A stretch of 64,000 nucleotides of DNA from Halapricum salinum (GCF_004799665.1 NZ_CP031310.1:3092887-3156886); one strand, 5' to 3'; shown: positions 8,624 through 18,269, numbered from the stretch's first letter. Made by a program: numbers and translations. The notes: generated by a model not told the origin, from the letters alone.

Positions 8624-10009
8624 GTGCGCGAGACAACTCCCGACACCCGGTTGACGAGGTTGCTGACCGCGGCAGTCGTCGGTGTCTACGTGCTCATCGT
8701 CGCTGGCGCGACAGCGGCTATCGCCGACGCGGCCCGCGCGTGTTCGTCCTGGCCGATCTGTCACCAGACGCCGACACTTTCCGATCCGGCGCTGCTGGTC
8801 GCCTGGGGCCACCGTCTCGTCGCGCTGACCGTCGGCCTGCTGGTCGTCGTGACGGCCGTCGTCGGCTGGCGACTCGCCAGTCGGCCCCGAGTCAAATACA
8901 CGCTCCTCGCGGCGCTCGCGCTTTTCCCAATCCAGATCGGGATCGGCGCGCTCGTCGCGACCTCAGGTGCAGCTGGAAATCTGCCGACCGCCCATCTCGG
9001 TGTCGCGATGACCATCTTCGGAACGCTCGTCGCGGCGCTCGCCTGGCACCTCGAAACCGGCGTCGAGGACGACGAGCCAGTGACGACCGATCCCGAGCCC
9101 GCGCCCGACCCGGTCGACGGTGACCTGACGGTCACGCGACCCAGCGGCTTGCTCGACACTGCCCGCGCGTATCTCAGCCTGACCAAACCCCGACTGATGT
9201 GGTTGCTCTGTCTGGTCGCTTCGGCGGGCATGGCACTGTCTGCCAGCGGCTCGATCGGCGTCCCGACCATCCTCGCGACTCTCGGCGGCGGCGTTCTGGC
9301 GATCGGCGCGAGCGGGACGTTCAACCACGTCCTCGAACGCGACGTCGACCGGCGGATGAACCGGACTGCGGATCGCCCCGTCACCACCGAGCAGGTCCCG
9401 GTGACGAACGCGCTCGTCTTCGGATTCGCGCTCGCGGCGGCCTCGATCGCGGTGTTCCTGACGGTCAACGTCCTCGCGGCGGTGCTGGGACTCACCGCGA
9501 TCGCCTTCTACAGCGTGATCTACACGCTCCTCCTGAAACCCAACACCGTCCAGAACACGGTCATCGGCGGAGCCGCCGGCGCGCTTCCGGCCCTGATCGG
9601 CTCGGCCGCAGTGACGGGAAAGATCGGTATCCCGGGGCTGGTTCTCGCGGGGCTGGTCTTCCTCTGGACGCCCGCGCATTTCTACAACCTCGCGCTGGCA
9701 TACAAGGACGACTACGCCCGCGGCGGCTTCCCGATGATGCCGGTCGTCCGCGGTGAGGCCACGACCCGCAGGCACATCCTCTGGTATCTCGCCGCGACGC
9801 TGCTGGCTGCCACCGTCCTGACCGCCGTCGCGGACCTCGGCGCACTCTTCGCACTCACGACAGTCGCCCTCGGCGCGGTCTTCCTGTGGATGGTCGTCCG
9901 TCTGCACTACGAGCGGACCGAATCGGCAGCGTTCCGGGCGTTCCACGCCTCGAACGCCTACCTCGGGATGATCCTCGTCGCGATCATCGTCGACGCACTG
10001 GCGATCTAA
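8624..10009 (+). CDS. ctaB: haem O synthase (CtaB) with N-terminal half-length CtaA/COX15 domain
   Basis: A 461-residue polytopic membrane protein with two parts. Residues 1 to about 145 form a four-helix module resembling one half of haem A synthase, with Cys40 and Cys46 (CSSWPICHQTP) and candidate haem-ligand His63 and His124. Residues from about 175 onward are a UbiA-fold protohaem IX farnesyltransferase, with NHVLERDVDRRMNRT, the Asp-rich prenyl-diphosphate motif. CtaB farnesylates haem B to haem O, and CtaA oxidises haem O to haem A. Half-sized CtaA proteins are known from archaea, so this fusion may carry both steps. The GTG start at 8624 is 26-29 bp after a TATA element. It heads a probable operon with 10011-12470. 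Confidence 0.9.
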   Translation: MRETTPDTRLTRLLTAAVVGVYVLIVAGATAAIADAARACSSWPICHQTPTLSDPALLVAWGHRLVALTVGLLVVVTAVVGWRLASRPRVKYTLLAALALFPIQIGIGALVATSGAAGNLPTAHLGVAMTIFGTLVAALAWHLETGVEDDEPVTTDPEPAPDPVDGDLTVTRPSGLLDTARAYLSLTKPRLMWLLCLVASAGMALSASGSIGVPTILATLGGGVLAIGASGTFNHVLERDVDRRMNRTADRPVTTEQVPVTNALVFGFALAAASIAVFLTVNVLAAVLGLTAIAFYSVIYTLLLKPNTVQNTVIGGAAGALPALIGSAAVTGKIGIPGLVLAGLVFLWTPAHFYNLALAYKDDYARGGFPMMPVVRGEATTRRHILWYLAATLLAATVLTAVADLGALFALTTVALGAVFLWMVVRLHYERTESAAFRAFHASNAYLGMILVAIIVDALAI

Positions 10010-10010
10010 G

Positions 10011-10685
10011 ATGGCGTCGAACACCGTCGCCTGGCGCGAGCGCGTCAGTCCGAACGGAGAGACGGCCCTGGCGGCCTTTATCGTCGTCAATCTCGAACTC
10101 GCGATCCTGTGGACGTGGCTGTTGATCACGAACTGGCAGTTCGACTCCCTGTTGGGCATGCGCCAGGTCGTCTATCCGTTCGTCTGGATCAACGTCGGCC
10201 TGTGGGCGCTGTGGCGGACGACGCCCGCGCCGACGACGCGATGGCGACGCCTGCTCGCCGGTGCGCTCGCGGCCGTCTACTTCTTCGTGCTTGCCTACGC
10301 GGGCGGTTTGGTCGGCCCGGCGACGCAGTTCTCGGTCGGTCCGACAGTATCGTTCGGGCCGCCCCCTGGCTTCAGTCCCGCGTTGTTGTACGACGGGGAT
10401 CTGCTCAAGCTCACACTCTTGCCGTACAAGTTCGTCGGCTATCTCGCGCTGGCGTATCTCGTCTACGCAACAATCATCGACGCGGCTGGCTCGGCAATCT
10501 CGGGTGTGCTCGGCCTGCTCTCGTGTGTCTCCTGCACGTGGCCCGTCGCGGCGTCGCTGCTGTCTGGCGTTCTCGGCGGTGGCGCTGCCCTCACATCGGC
10601 AGCGTTCGGCTACTCCTACGACCTCGGCGTGGTCGTGTTCGTCGTCACAGTCGGGCTGTTGTACTGGCGGCCGACAGTCAGGTAG
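10011..10685 (+). CDS. conserved haloarchaeal membrane protein of the haem/cox locus
   Basis: A 224-residue integral membrane protein with about six or seven helices and a CVSC motif (about 173-176) inside a hydrophobic stretch. It starts one base after the haem synthase stop and is followed 40 bp later by an ABC ATPase, so it belongs to the same operon. Function is unknown. The membrane-embedded cysteine pair and the location invite a role in copper or haem handling for the oxidase, but this is only context. Confidence 0.75.
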   Translation: MASNTVAWRERVSPNGETALAAFIVVNLELAILWTWLLITNWQFDSLLGMRQVVYPFVWINVGLWALWRTTPAPTTRWRRLLAGALAAVYFFVLAYAGGLVGPATQFSVGPTVSFGPPPGFSPALLYDGDLLKLTLLPYKFVGYLALAYLVYATIIDAAGSAISGVLGLLSCVSCTWPVAASLLSGVLGGGAALTSAAFGYSYDLGVVVFVVTVGLLYWRPTVR

Positions 10686-10725
10686 AATCGAACCGGCTTT
10701 CCCGCCCCGTGTCCGAGACGGAGAT

Positions 10726-11685
10726 ATGACTGCCGCCATCGTCGCCGAGGACGTCGCCCGGACGTACGGCGACACCGTCGCACTCGACGGCGTCTCTCTC
10801 ACTGTCGAGGAGGGCGAGGTACTCGCGCTGGTGGGACCGAACGGCGCGGGCAAGACGACGCTCGTCCGCGCGCTGACAGGGACGACCGACGCAGAAGGTC
10901 GTGTGGAGCTGTTCGGTCAGTCCCCGCAGTCGGTGGCCCGCTCGCGAGTTGGCCTCCTCCCGCAATCGTTCGATCCACCCGACCGACTCACGGCTCGCGA
11001 ACTGCTCGACTACTACGGTGGACTGTACGACGAATCCCGAGACATTCAAACTGTGCTCGCGGACGTTGGCCTGCAAGACAGCGCCAGCACGGCATACGAG
11101 AACCTCTCCGGTGGCCAGCAACGCCGGGTCTGCGTCGGGTCGGCGCTCGTGAACGATCCCGATCTGCTCGTACTCGACGAACCGACGACCGGGATCGATC
11201 CCGCAGGTCGGCGTGCGCTCTGGCGACTGCTGGAGAGGCTGGCCGACGGCGGAACAACCGTCCTCCTGACGACCCACTACATGGCCGAGGCCGAACGGCT
11301 GGCCGACCGCGTCGGACTGCTCGACGACGGCGAACTAACTGCACTCGATTCCCCGCGGGCGCTGGTCGAAGCCCACGGCGGAGAGACGCGGCTCACCGTC
11401 GACGTCGAGGACGCGATCCCAGAGCCTCTCGATATCGGGTTCGAGACGCTCCGTCGGGATGGACAGCTGGTCGTCAGGGACGTTCCCCCGACGGCGATCG
11501 GGGACGTGGTCGACGGGCTCACTGAAGCTGGCGTCGGCGTCGCCTCACTCTCGTGGCGCGAACCCGACCTCGAAGACGTCTACCTCGACCTCACTGGCAG
11601 AGCGGTCGGCTTCAGTGGTGACGCGGTCGACCCCGAGGAACTGGACGCGGCCGGACCAGTCTCGACGGACGGAGGTAACCGATGA
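10726..11685 (+). CDS. ABC transporter ATP-binding protein (ABC-2 type)
   Basis: A 319-residue nucleotide-binding protein. It has Walker [10 protein letters not shown], signature LSGGQQRR, Walker B LLVLDEPTTGID and an extended C-terminal region typical of CcmA/NosF-type exporters. The ATG at 10726 is chosen because the domain begins directly after it; the longer frame upstream overlaps the preceding gene. Its stop overlaps the start of the permease (ATGA). Given the operon with haem synthase and a cox-locus membrane protein, export of haem or assembly of an oxidase cofactor is possible but unproven. Confidence 0.88.
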   Translation: MTAAIVAEDVARTYGDTVALDGVSLTVEEGEVLALVGPNGAGKTTLVRALTGTTDAEGRVELFGQSPQSVARSRVGLLPQSFDPPDRLTARELLDYYGGLYDESRDIQTVLADVGLQDSASTAYENLSGGQQRRVCVGSALVNDPDLLVLDEPTTGIDPAGRRALWRLLERLADGGTTVLLTTHYMAEAERLADRVGLLDDGELTALDSPRALVEAHGGETRLTVDVEDAIPEPLDIGFETLRRDGQLVVRDVPPTAIGDVVDGLTEAGVGVASLSWREPDLEDVYLDLTGRAVGFSGDAVDPEELDAAGPVSTDGGNR

Positions 11686-12470
11686 GTCGCGTGGGTCGCC
11701 TCAGTGCGTCGGTGCGAGCCGCCGCGCTCTCGTTCCTGCGGCGGCGGACGGCCGTCTTCTTCACCTTTCTGTTTCCGCTGCTGATCGTCCTCATCTTCGG
11801 GGCGCTGGTCCAGACTCAGCCGACCGATGGCGGTCTGTTCACCGAACCCCCGGGCTACTACGTCCCAGGGTATCTCGCCGTCGTCGTCCTGTTTACGCCC
11901 CTCTCGCGCGTCGGGAGCGAGGTGGCACGCCATCGCGAGGGTAACCGCTTCGAGAAACTGGCGACCACGCCGTTGCGGCGCTGGGAGTGGCTGCTGGCGC
12001 AGACGATCGTCAACGTGTTGATCATCGGGCTGGCCGCGCTGCTGTTGCTCGGATTGCTCGTCGTCGTCACCGGTCCTGAGATCTACTTCTCGCCGCTACT
12101 GGTCCCGTTCGTCGCGTTCGGCGTGGCGCTGTTCTGCGGGATCGGCGCACTCCTCGGGTCGTTCGCAGACTCACAGGACGGCGTCATCGCCGCGAGCAAC
12201 GCGCTGGCGCTCCCGCTCCTGTTTCTCTCGGAGACGTTCGTCCCGCCGTCGCTCTTGCCGGAGTGGTTTCGGCCGCTGCTGGATCTGTCGCCGCTGACGT
12301 ACTTCTCGCGCGGCGTCCGAGCGGCGACGTTCGATCACCCCTCACTGGTCGACGGCGTCGTCCTCGCTTCCTACGGCGGGGACGATCCGCTGGTCAACCT
12401 CGCGGTTTTGACTGGACTCGCGATCCTCGCACTTGCGCTCGGCGCGTTCGCGCTGCCGACGACGGACTGA
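11682..12470 (+). CDS. ABC-2 type transporter permease
   Basis: A 262-residue protein with six hydrophobic segments. The ABC-2 permease pattern is seen: an N-terminal amphipathic helix, FTFLFPLLIVLIFG in helix 1, and LFLSETFVP-SLLPEW between the last two helices. It partners the ATPase it overlaps by four bases. It is the last gene of the haem-synthase operon. Confidence 0.85.
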   Translation: MSRVGRLSASVRAAALSFLRRRTAVFFTFLFPLLIVLIFGALVQTQPTDGGLFTEPPGYYVPGYLAVVVLFTPLSRVGSEVARHREGNRFEKLATTPLRRWEWLLAQTIVNVLIIGLAALLLLGLLVVVTGPEIYFSPLLVPFVAFGVALFCGIGALLGSFADSQDGVIAASNALALPLLFLSETFVPPSLLPEWFRPLLDLSPLTYFSRGVRAATFDHPSLVDGVVLASYGGDDPLVNLAVLTGLAILALALGAFALPTTD

Positions 12471-12559
12471 GAGGAACGGACTCACGAAGACCTCTTCCAG
12501 CGTCGGAGACGATTGCAGCCACCGCCGAGGACTTACCCCTCGAACCCCTACGGAGAGCA

Positions 12560-13090
12560 ATGACCGAGACAGCGACGTTCGGCGGCGGGTGCTTCTGGTG
12601 TATCGAGGCGGCGATGAAAGAACTCCGGGGCGTCGAGGCAGTCACCTCTGGCTACGCGGGCGGTAGTACCTCCAGCCCGACCTACGAGGAAGTCTGCTCG
12701 GGCGAAACGGGCCACGCCGAAGTCGTGCAGATCGAGTACGACCCCGCGGAGATCAGCTATCTCGAACTCCTGGAAGTATTCTTCAAGGTCCACGATCCAA
12801 CCACGAAAGATCGACAGGGGCCAGATGTCGGCAGCCAGTACCGCTCGATCGTCCTCTATCACGACGACGACCAGCGCGAGCAGGTCGAGGGATTCATCGA
12901 GCGCCTGAACGAGGACGTCTACGACGGAAATATCGTCACCGAGGTCGAACCCCTCCGCCGGTTCTACGAAGCCGAGCAGTACCACCAGGACTACTACGAG
13001 AAGAATCCCGCGAAGGGGTACTGCCAGATCCAGGTCAAGCCCAAGGTCAAGAAGGTGCGCAAGGAGTTCGCGGCGTTGCTGGCGGAGTAA
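12560..13090 (+). CDS. msrA: peptide-methionine (S)-S-oxide reductase MsrA
   Basis: A 176-residue enzyme that reduces methionine-S-sulfoxide in proteins using thioredoxin. The catalytic motif GGGCFWC has the nucleophile Cys11. Other family segments are GYAGG, GETGHAE, and YEAEQYHQDYYEKNP near the C-terminus. The ATG at 12560 places the motif at its usual position; an earlier in-frame start would run into the permease gene. It is probably transcribed alone. Confidence 0.95.
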   Translation: MTETATFGGGCFWCIEAAMKELRGVEAVTSGYAGGSTSSPTYEEVCSGETGHAEVVQIEYDPAEISYLELLEVFFKVHDPTTKDRQGPDVGSQYRSIVLYHDDDQREQVEGFIERLNEDVYDGNIVTEVEPLRRFYEAEQYHQDYYEKNPAKGYCQIQVKPKVKKVRKEFAALLAE

Positions 13091-13498
<408 letters not shown>

Positions 13499-13590
13499 GC
13501 CGATATCTGTCAGCTTTCCCGTTCCATTTGTGTGATCGCCCCCATCACCGAGAAAGTCCGAGACGTAAGAGCGATCCGTCTTGTTCGTTG

Positions 13591-13610
13591 GTGAAAGATT
13601 ATTAGGCTCC
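13591..13610 (+). promoter_or_regulatory. putative TATA box of the etf operon
   Basis: The AT-rich element AAAGATTATTAGG lies about 40 bases before the etfB ATG in an otherwise GC-rich gap, so the ETF genes may have their own promoter apart from the ferredoxin gene. Confidence 0.4.
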
Positions 13611-13643
13611 CTCCCTGAGACACACTCACGAGGGATAGAGTAT

Positions 13644-14516
13644 ATGCGCACAGTAGTGCTGACGAAAGGCGTCCCCGACTTTCGCGAGGGAGTGGTCAGT
13701 TTCGACGAGGACGGCCACCTCGAACGGGGAGAGACGCCGACGGTGATGAATCCCAACGACAAACACGCGTTGCGGGCGGCACTCCAGACGAAGGTCCGCC
13801 ACGGCGGGGACGTGAGCCTGATGAGTATGGGCCCGCCCGGCTACGAGGAGATCCTCCAGGAGGGCATGGCAGACGTCTACGCGGACGATCTGTACCTGCT
13901 CAGCGATCGCGAGATGGCCGCCGCAGACACCTGGGCGACGGCGATGACGCTCGCGACCGGGATCGAGAAACTCGACGACCAACCCGACCTCGTCATCGCG
14001 GGCTTCAAGACCGCCGACGGGGAGACCGGCCATACTGGCCCCCAGACGATGTGGTGTATGGATCGCCCGTTGATCACCCACGTCATCTCGCTCGACATCG
14101 ACGAGGACGAAGAAGTGGTTCGGGCGAAACGGCTCGTCGAGGGTGACGTCGAGGAGATCGAGACCGTCGAAGCGCCGCTGCCGGCGTTCGTCGTGACCGA
14201 TCCGGAGTTCGAACCAACCTATCGGACGGCCTCCTCGCGACTGAAACACAAAGACCTGCGCGAGCAGACCCAGGAACGCGCAGAGAACTACGAGGAGGTG
14301 CTGACGACGTGGGACCACGAGGATCTGAACCTCGATCCGGACTACATCGGCCTGGATGGCTCGCCGACGATCGTCTCGTCCGTCGATCCGATTCCAAAAG
14401 CACCCTCCGAACGTGAAGCCGAGCTGATCGATGCCGACGACGAGGAGGGGCTGAACGACGTGCTGGACGAACTCGCGCCCTTCGCAGAGGGCACACCGGA
14501 AGCGGCAGGTGACTGA
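13644..14516 (+). CDS. etfB: electron transfer flavoprotein subunit beta (FixA)
   Basis: A 290-residue ETF beta/FixA protein. Family features are the opening V-LTKGVPD, MNPNDKHALRAAL, AGFKTADGETGHTGP and the RLVEGDVEEIE segment. It forms the heterodimer with the EtfA encoded 2 bp downstream and passes electrons from acyl-CoA or other dehydrogenases to the FixC-type quinone oxidoreductase. ATG 13644 is chosen because the family begins there; the upstream extension is not conserved-looking. First gene of etfB-etfA-fixCX-17876. Confidence 0.92.
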   Translation: MRTVVLTKGVPDFREGVVSFDEDGHLERGETPTVMNPNDKHALRAALQTKVRHGGDVSLMSMGPPGYEEILQEGMADVYADDLYLLSDREMAAADTWATAMTLATGIEKLDDQPDLVIAGFKTADGETGHTGPQTMWCMDRPLITHVISLDIDEDEEVVRAKRLVEGDVEEIETVEAPLPAFVVTDPEFEPTYRTASSRLKHKDLREQTQERAENYEEVLTTWDHEDLNLDPDYIGLDGSPTIVSSVDPIPKAPSEREAELIDADDEEGLNDVLDELAPFAEGTPEAAGD

Positions 14517-14518
14517 TC

Positions 14519-16183
14519 ATGCCCGAAATCGACCCTACAGAGTACGAAATCGCGGAACTCGGCCCGAAGATCAAAGACGTCGACGACGCCGACGAGCTTC
14601 GGGAGATGCTCGACCTCGAGGAAGCAGGCGAGGATCGAGCGCCTGTGAAGACGCTCATCGAGAGCCGAATCGAGAAACTCGAAGAAGAGCCCGACGAAAT
14701 CGACCCCGAGTCGGTCGATCTCTCGGAGCTCACCGTTGCGGACATCGCTAATCTGGTCCGGGACGTCGACGACGTCGCCGTCCTGGAGGACATGCTCGAA
14801 CGCGAGAAAGAAGGAGACGAGCGCAAGACTGCCATCTCCCAGATCGAGAACCGAATCGAGTCCGTCTCGGGGACCGACGAAGAAGACAGCGAGGAGTCGA
14901 TCTTCCAGCCGCCCGAGGAGAAGTATCCCGAACTCGACCACCCGACCGCGGACAAGCGTTGGGTGAAGGCCCTGGAGAACGGGACCTACGGGGACATGTG
15001 GGTCTACTGTGAGACCCAGCACGGCGAGCTGATCGACGTCAGCAAGGAGATGCTGGGCAAGGCCCGCGAGCTGATGGACGGGTACAACGACGACTACGAC
15101 GCAGAGGAACGAGTCGTCGCGGTCCTGATCGGCGACGAGATCGAAGACCTGACCGAGGAAGTCATCGCCTACGGCGCTGACGTCGTCGTCTATCAGGAGG
15201 GGCCCGAACTGGCTCGGTTCCGCCACAAACCGTACACCGAGATTTTCGTCGACATGGCGCGTTCGGCGGACAATCCGCACGCCCGCGAAGATCGCGCGGA
15301 AGACGACTGGCGCGACTACCAGGAGCCCCGCTACACGATCTACCCGGCGACCAACAACGGCCGGGACCTCTCGGCGCTGGCCCAGGGAGAACTCGACTCC
15401 GGGCTCGCGTCGGACTGCTCGGACCTGTATATCGAGGACGCGATGATCTCGAATCCCGCGAAGACGGGCAAACCCGGCGAGAAGAAGGAGTTCGAGCGCA
15501 TCCTCCATATGCCGCGGCCGGACTTCTCCGGGTTCGAGTACTCGACGATCCTCTGTATCGACAAGCCAAACCGGGAGTTCCACCCGCAGGGCGGCTCGGT
15601 GATTCCGGGGGCGTTCGACCTTCCCGAACCCGACTTCGACCGGGAGGGCCAGGTCGTCGAACACGAGATGCCCCTCGAGGACGATTGGTTCCAGGTCGAG
15701 GTGACCGATCACGACACGCTCGAATCCGGAATCGATCTCACCGGCCACGAAGTCGTCGTCGCGATGGGGCGTGGCATCGGCCGCAGTCCGACCGAGGGGA
15801 TCGAACTCGGCCTCGATCTGGTCGACGCCTTCCAGGACGCAGCATTCGGCCTTTCACGAGGTGTGATCACCTCGAGCTACGACTTCGAGGGCCACGTCTC
15901 ACAGTACATCTCCGAGGAACGCCAGATCGGCGAGTCAGGCCAGGAGGTCGAACCGGACATCTACATCGCCGCCGGGATCTCGGGTGCGGTCCAGCACAAG
16001 GTCGGGATGGACGAGTCCGACACGATCATCTCGATCAACACCGATCCCGACGCGGATATCCGGGACTTCTCGGATTACTTCATCGAGGGCGACCTCTTCG
16101 AGGTACTGCCGAAGCTGACCGACGCGATCGAATCGGGCGAACTGAAGATCGAAGCAGTGGCGGAGGGACCAGCAGATGACTGA
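14519..16183 (+). CDS. etfA: electron transfer flavoprotein subunit alpha with duplicated N-terminal extension
   Basis: A 554-residue protein, against about 320 for ordinary EtfA. Residues 1 to about 110 are acidic and helical and appear to contain two copies of a 50-residue unit, each with a DVDD-LREML- or DVDD-LEDML-like helix, a charged loop and an I-SRIE or I-NRIE helix. The ETF alpha N-domain follows (about 155-260), then an inserted segment, then the C-terminal FAD domain with SRGVITSSYDFEG, ERQIGESGQEV and AAGISGAVQHKVGM, the signature that binds FAD. Long EtfA proteins of this type are typical of haloarchaea. The extension may bind a partner. Confidence 0.9.
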   Translation: MPEIDPTEYEIAELGPKIKDVDDADELREMLDLEEAGEDRAPVKTLIESRIEKLEEEPDEIDPESVDLSELTVADIANLVRDVDDVAVLEDMLEREKEGDERKTAISQIENRIESVSGTDEEDSEESIFQPPEEKYPELDHPTADKRWVKALENGTYGDMWVYCETQHGELIDVSKEMLGKARELMDGYNDDYDAEERVVAVLIGDEIEDLTEEVIAYGADVVVYQEGPELARFRHKPYTEIFVDMARSADNPHAREDRAEDDWRDYQEPRYTIYPATNNGRDLSALAQGELDSGLASDCSDLYIEDAMISNPAKTGKPGEKKEFERILHMPRPDFSGFEYSTILCIDKPNREFHPQGGSVIPGAFDLPEPDFDREGQVVEHEMPLEDDWFQVEVTDHDTLESGIDLTGHEVVVAMGRGIGRSPTEGIELGLDLVDAFQDAAFGLSRGVITSSYDFEGHVSQYISEERQIGESGQEVEPDIYIAAGISGAVQHKVGMDESDTIISINTDPDADIRDFSDYFIEGDLFEVLPKLTDAIESGELKIEAVAEGPADD

Positions 16184-16204
16184 CTATACAGCGGAGGACT
16201 GTCG

Positions 16205-17869
16205 ATGACAGAGCACGAACACTACGAGGCGCTTGTCGTCGGGTGTGGACCCGGCGGCGCAGCGGCGGCAGCGGCACTGGCGAACAACGGCGTCGAAACC
16301 CTCGTCTTGGAACGCGGGGTCGACGCCGGCTCGAAGAACGTCTCGGGAGGGCTGCTGTACGCCGAGGAGTCCGCTCCGTACACGCTCGACAGTCTCTTTC
16401 CCGGACTCCGGGAGGAGGCGACCGAGCGGCCGGTCACCGACCACTACATCCACAACGTCGCTGGCGAGACGGTCAAGACGTTCGACCTCGGGGGGATCCA
16501 CCACCACGACACGGTCTGGTCGGATTCGGTCCTCCGTCGGACGATGGATTCGTGGATCGCAGAACGCGTCCACGAGAAGACCCGTGAGACCGGCGGCGGA
16601 CTCCTGACAGACGTTCGTGTCAACGGCCTCCTCCGCGAGGCTGGTGAGATCGTCGGCGTCACCTGTGACGAGATCGATCCGATCGAAGCGGATCTGATCG
16701 TCGCCGCGGACGGCGTCAACTCCGAACTGGCTCGTGACGCCGGGTTGATGGACTGGGACGAACCCGAGGAGTGGTTCCAGGGCGTCAAAGCGGTCGTCGA
16801 CATGCCCGAGGGCGCAGTCGAGGAACGGTTCGACATCGACGAAGACGAGGGCGAGGCGCACCTGTTCAGCGGCGACCTCTTCGAGGGCTGTCGCGGCGGC
16901 GGATTCCTCTATACCAACGAGGACACGCTCTCGATTGGGACGGTCTTCCACCTCGACTCGATCGCAGAAGGGCAGTACGAACCGCACGAACTCCTCGATA
17001 ATCTGCTCACGCACCCCCTTCTGGGGCAGTGGCTCGACGAGGAGTACGACGAGATCGAGTACAGCGCCAAACTCGTCCCGGACTCGAAGAAGGTCGCCCA
17101 CCCCTCGCCACATCGAGGGCGACTCTGTCTGGTCGGCGACGCGGCCGGGCAGATGCAGGCCCAGGGACCGATCATCAAGGGGATGAACCACGCCGTCTCC
17201 GCGGGTGGACTCGTCGCCGAGGCGTTCGTCGAAGCCCGCTCGCGCGGCGACCCAACAGCGGCAGGCGATCTCTACGAGCAGAAACTCCGCAGTGAGGGAG
17301 TGATGGACAAGCTTCGACCGACGAGCTACAAGGTCTCCAGTGCGCTTGCGGAGAACGGCCCGATGACGAAACTCGCGGACACGCTCGTGAAGTCACCCAT
17401 CGGGACGACAGCGATCAAGCTCATGGGCGGCACAGTAGAAAAGCTGTTCAACTCACCGCGGATGATGGCGCTCATTCCGGACACGAAAACGCCGTACGTC
17501 ACCGTCCCCACGACTATCGCGAAGGCGCTGGGTGAACCGATCACGGAGACGAATTCCGTCGAGCCGCCGGAACTGGACGATCGGATCGGCGATCTCACCT
17601 ACGACATCGACGAGGGCAACCCCCACATCGAGGTGCTGGACAACTCCTTCGAGGCCTCCGGAACTGCCGTGACGGCCTGCCCCGTCAGCGCGAAGGACTT
17701 CGGCGGGGGCTGCTACCGTGAAGAGACAGTCCAGCGGAACGGCAAGGAGGAGACGGTCGTCAGCCTGGACACCCAGCCCTGCGTCGAGTGTGGGACCTGC
17801 GCGGTCGTCGCCGACACCGACTGGACCCACCCGCGCGGCGGCAAAGGCGTCGAGTACCGACAGGGCTGA
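16205..17869 (+). CDS. fixC: FixC-FixX fusion: flavoprotein-quinone oxidoreductase with ferredoxin-like tail
   Basis: A 554-residue protein. Residues 1 to about 440 are a FAD-dependent oxidoreductase of the FixC/ETF-QO/geranylgeranyl-reductase superfamily: GxGxxG motif VVGCGPGGAAAAAAL at 11-25, and GDAAG near 315. The C-terminal 80 residues match FixX, with Cys ligands in TACPVSAKDF and C-x2-C-x2-C (CVECGTC), forming a [4Fe-4S] centre. In many bacteria FixC and FixX are separate. It takes electrons from EtfAB to menaquinone. It starts 21 bp after etfA and ends 6 bp before the next gene. Confidence 0.9.
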   Translation: MTEHEHYEALVVGCGPGGAAAAAALANNGVETLVLERGVDAGSKNVSGGLLYAEESAPYTLDSLFPGLREEATERPVTDHYIHNVAGETVKTFDLGGIHHHDTVWSDSVLRRTMDSWIAERVHEKTRETGGGLLTDVRVNGLLREAGEIVGVTCDEIDPIEADLIVAADGVNSELARDAGLMDWDEPEEWFQGVKAVVDMPEGAVEERFDIDEDEGEAHLFSGDLFEGCRGGGFLYTNEDTLSIGTVFHLDSIAEGQYEPHELLDNLLTHPLLGQWLDEEYDEIEYSAKLVPDSKKVAHPSPHRGRLCLVGDAAGQMQAQGPIIKGMNHAVSAGGLVAEAFVEARSRGDPTAAGDLYEQKLRSEGVMDKLRPTSYKVSSALAENGPMTKLADTLVKSPIGTTAIKLMGGTVEKLFNSPRMMALIPDTKTPYVTVPTTIAKALGEPITETNSVEPPELDDRIGDLTYDIDEGNPHIEVLDNSFEASGTAVTACPVSAKDFGGGCYREETVQRNGKEETVVSLDTQPCVECGTCAVVADTDWTHPRGGKGVEYRQG

Positions 17870-17875
17870 GGTCCG

Positions 17876-18241
17876 ATGACCTATACCGCGCGAATCGAAT
17901 CGCTCGCCGACCAGGCGGCTCGGGATCGAGAGGCGTTCGAATCGCCAGCGGATCCGCCGGACGAGGATCGAGCGATGGGCTACCTCAGAGGGGGAGTTGG
18001 CCCCGCGGTGATGGTCTACGTCGACGCCCGGAGCGACGACTGGCATCGCTTCGACCCCGCCGACTTCGACCGGCTCGAAGGCGCGATGAACACCTGGCTC
18101 GAACTCTACGCGGCCTGTTACGGTGTCGACATCGAAGCCGAGTTCACGATCCGCAAGGCCGCCGAAGCCCTGCTCGAAACACACAACGTCCACGACGTGG
18201 CGCAGGTGCTGACACACGTCCCAGAGAAAGATGCCCGGTGA
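17876..18241 (+). CDS. uncharacterised protein of the etf operon
   Basis: A 121-residue acidic soluble protein, mostly helical by composition, with no cysteine cluster. The single Cys lies in LYAACYGVDIE. It begins 6 bp after fixC and so is co-transcribed with the ETF genes. I do not recognise a domain. It may be a structural or regulatory accessory of the ETF-QO complex; only the location supports that. Confidence 0.75.
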   Translation: MTYTARIESLADQAARDREAFESPADPPDEDRAMGYLRGGVGPAVMVYVDARSDDWHRFDPADFDRLEGAMNTWLELYAACYGVDIEAEFTIRKAAEALLETHNVHDVAQVLTHVPEKDAR

Positions 18242-18269
18242 GAGGATCACACCGCGGTGAGACAGTCGA

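Noticed and set aside
11827-12021. Short frames inside ABC permease and similar short frames throughout
   Set aside because: Long GC-rich archaeal genes create open frames on other strands; these are Arg/Ser/Pro-rich, without motifs.
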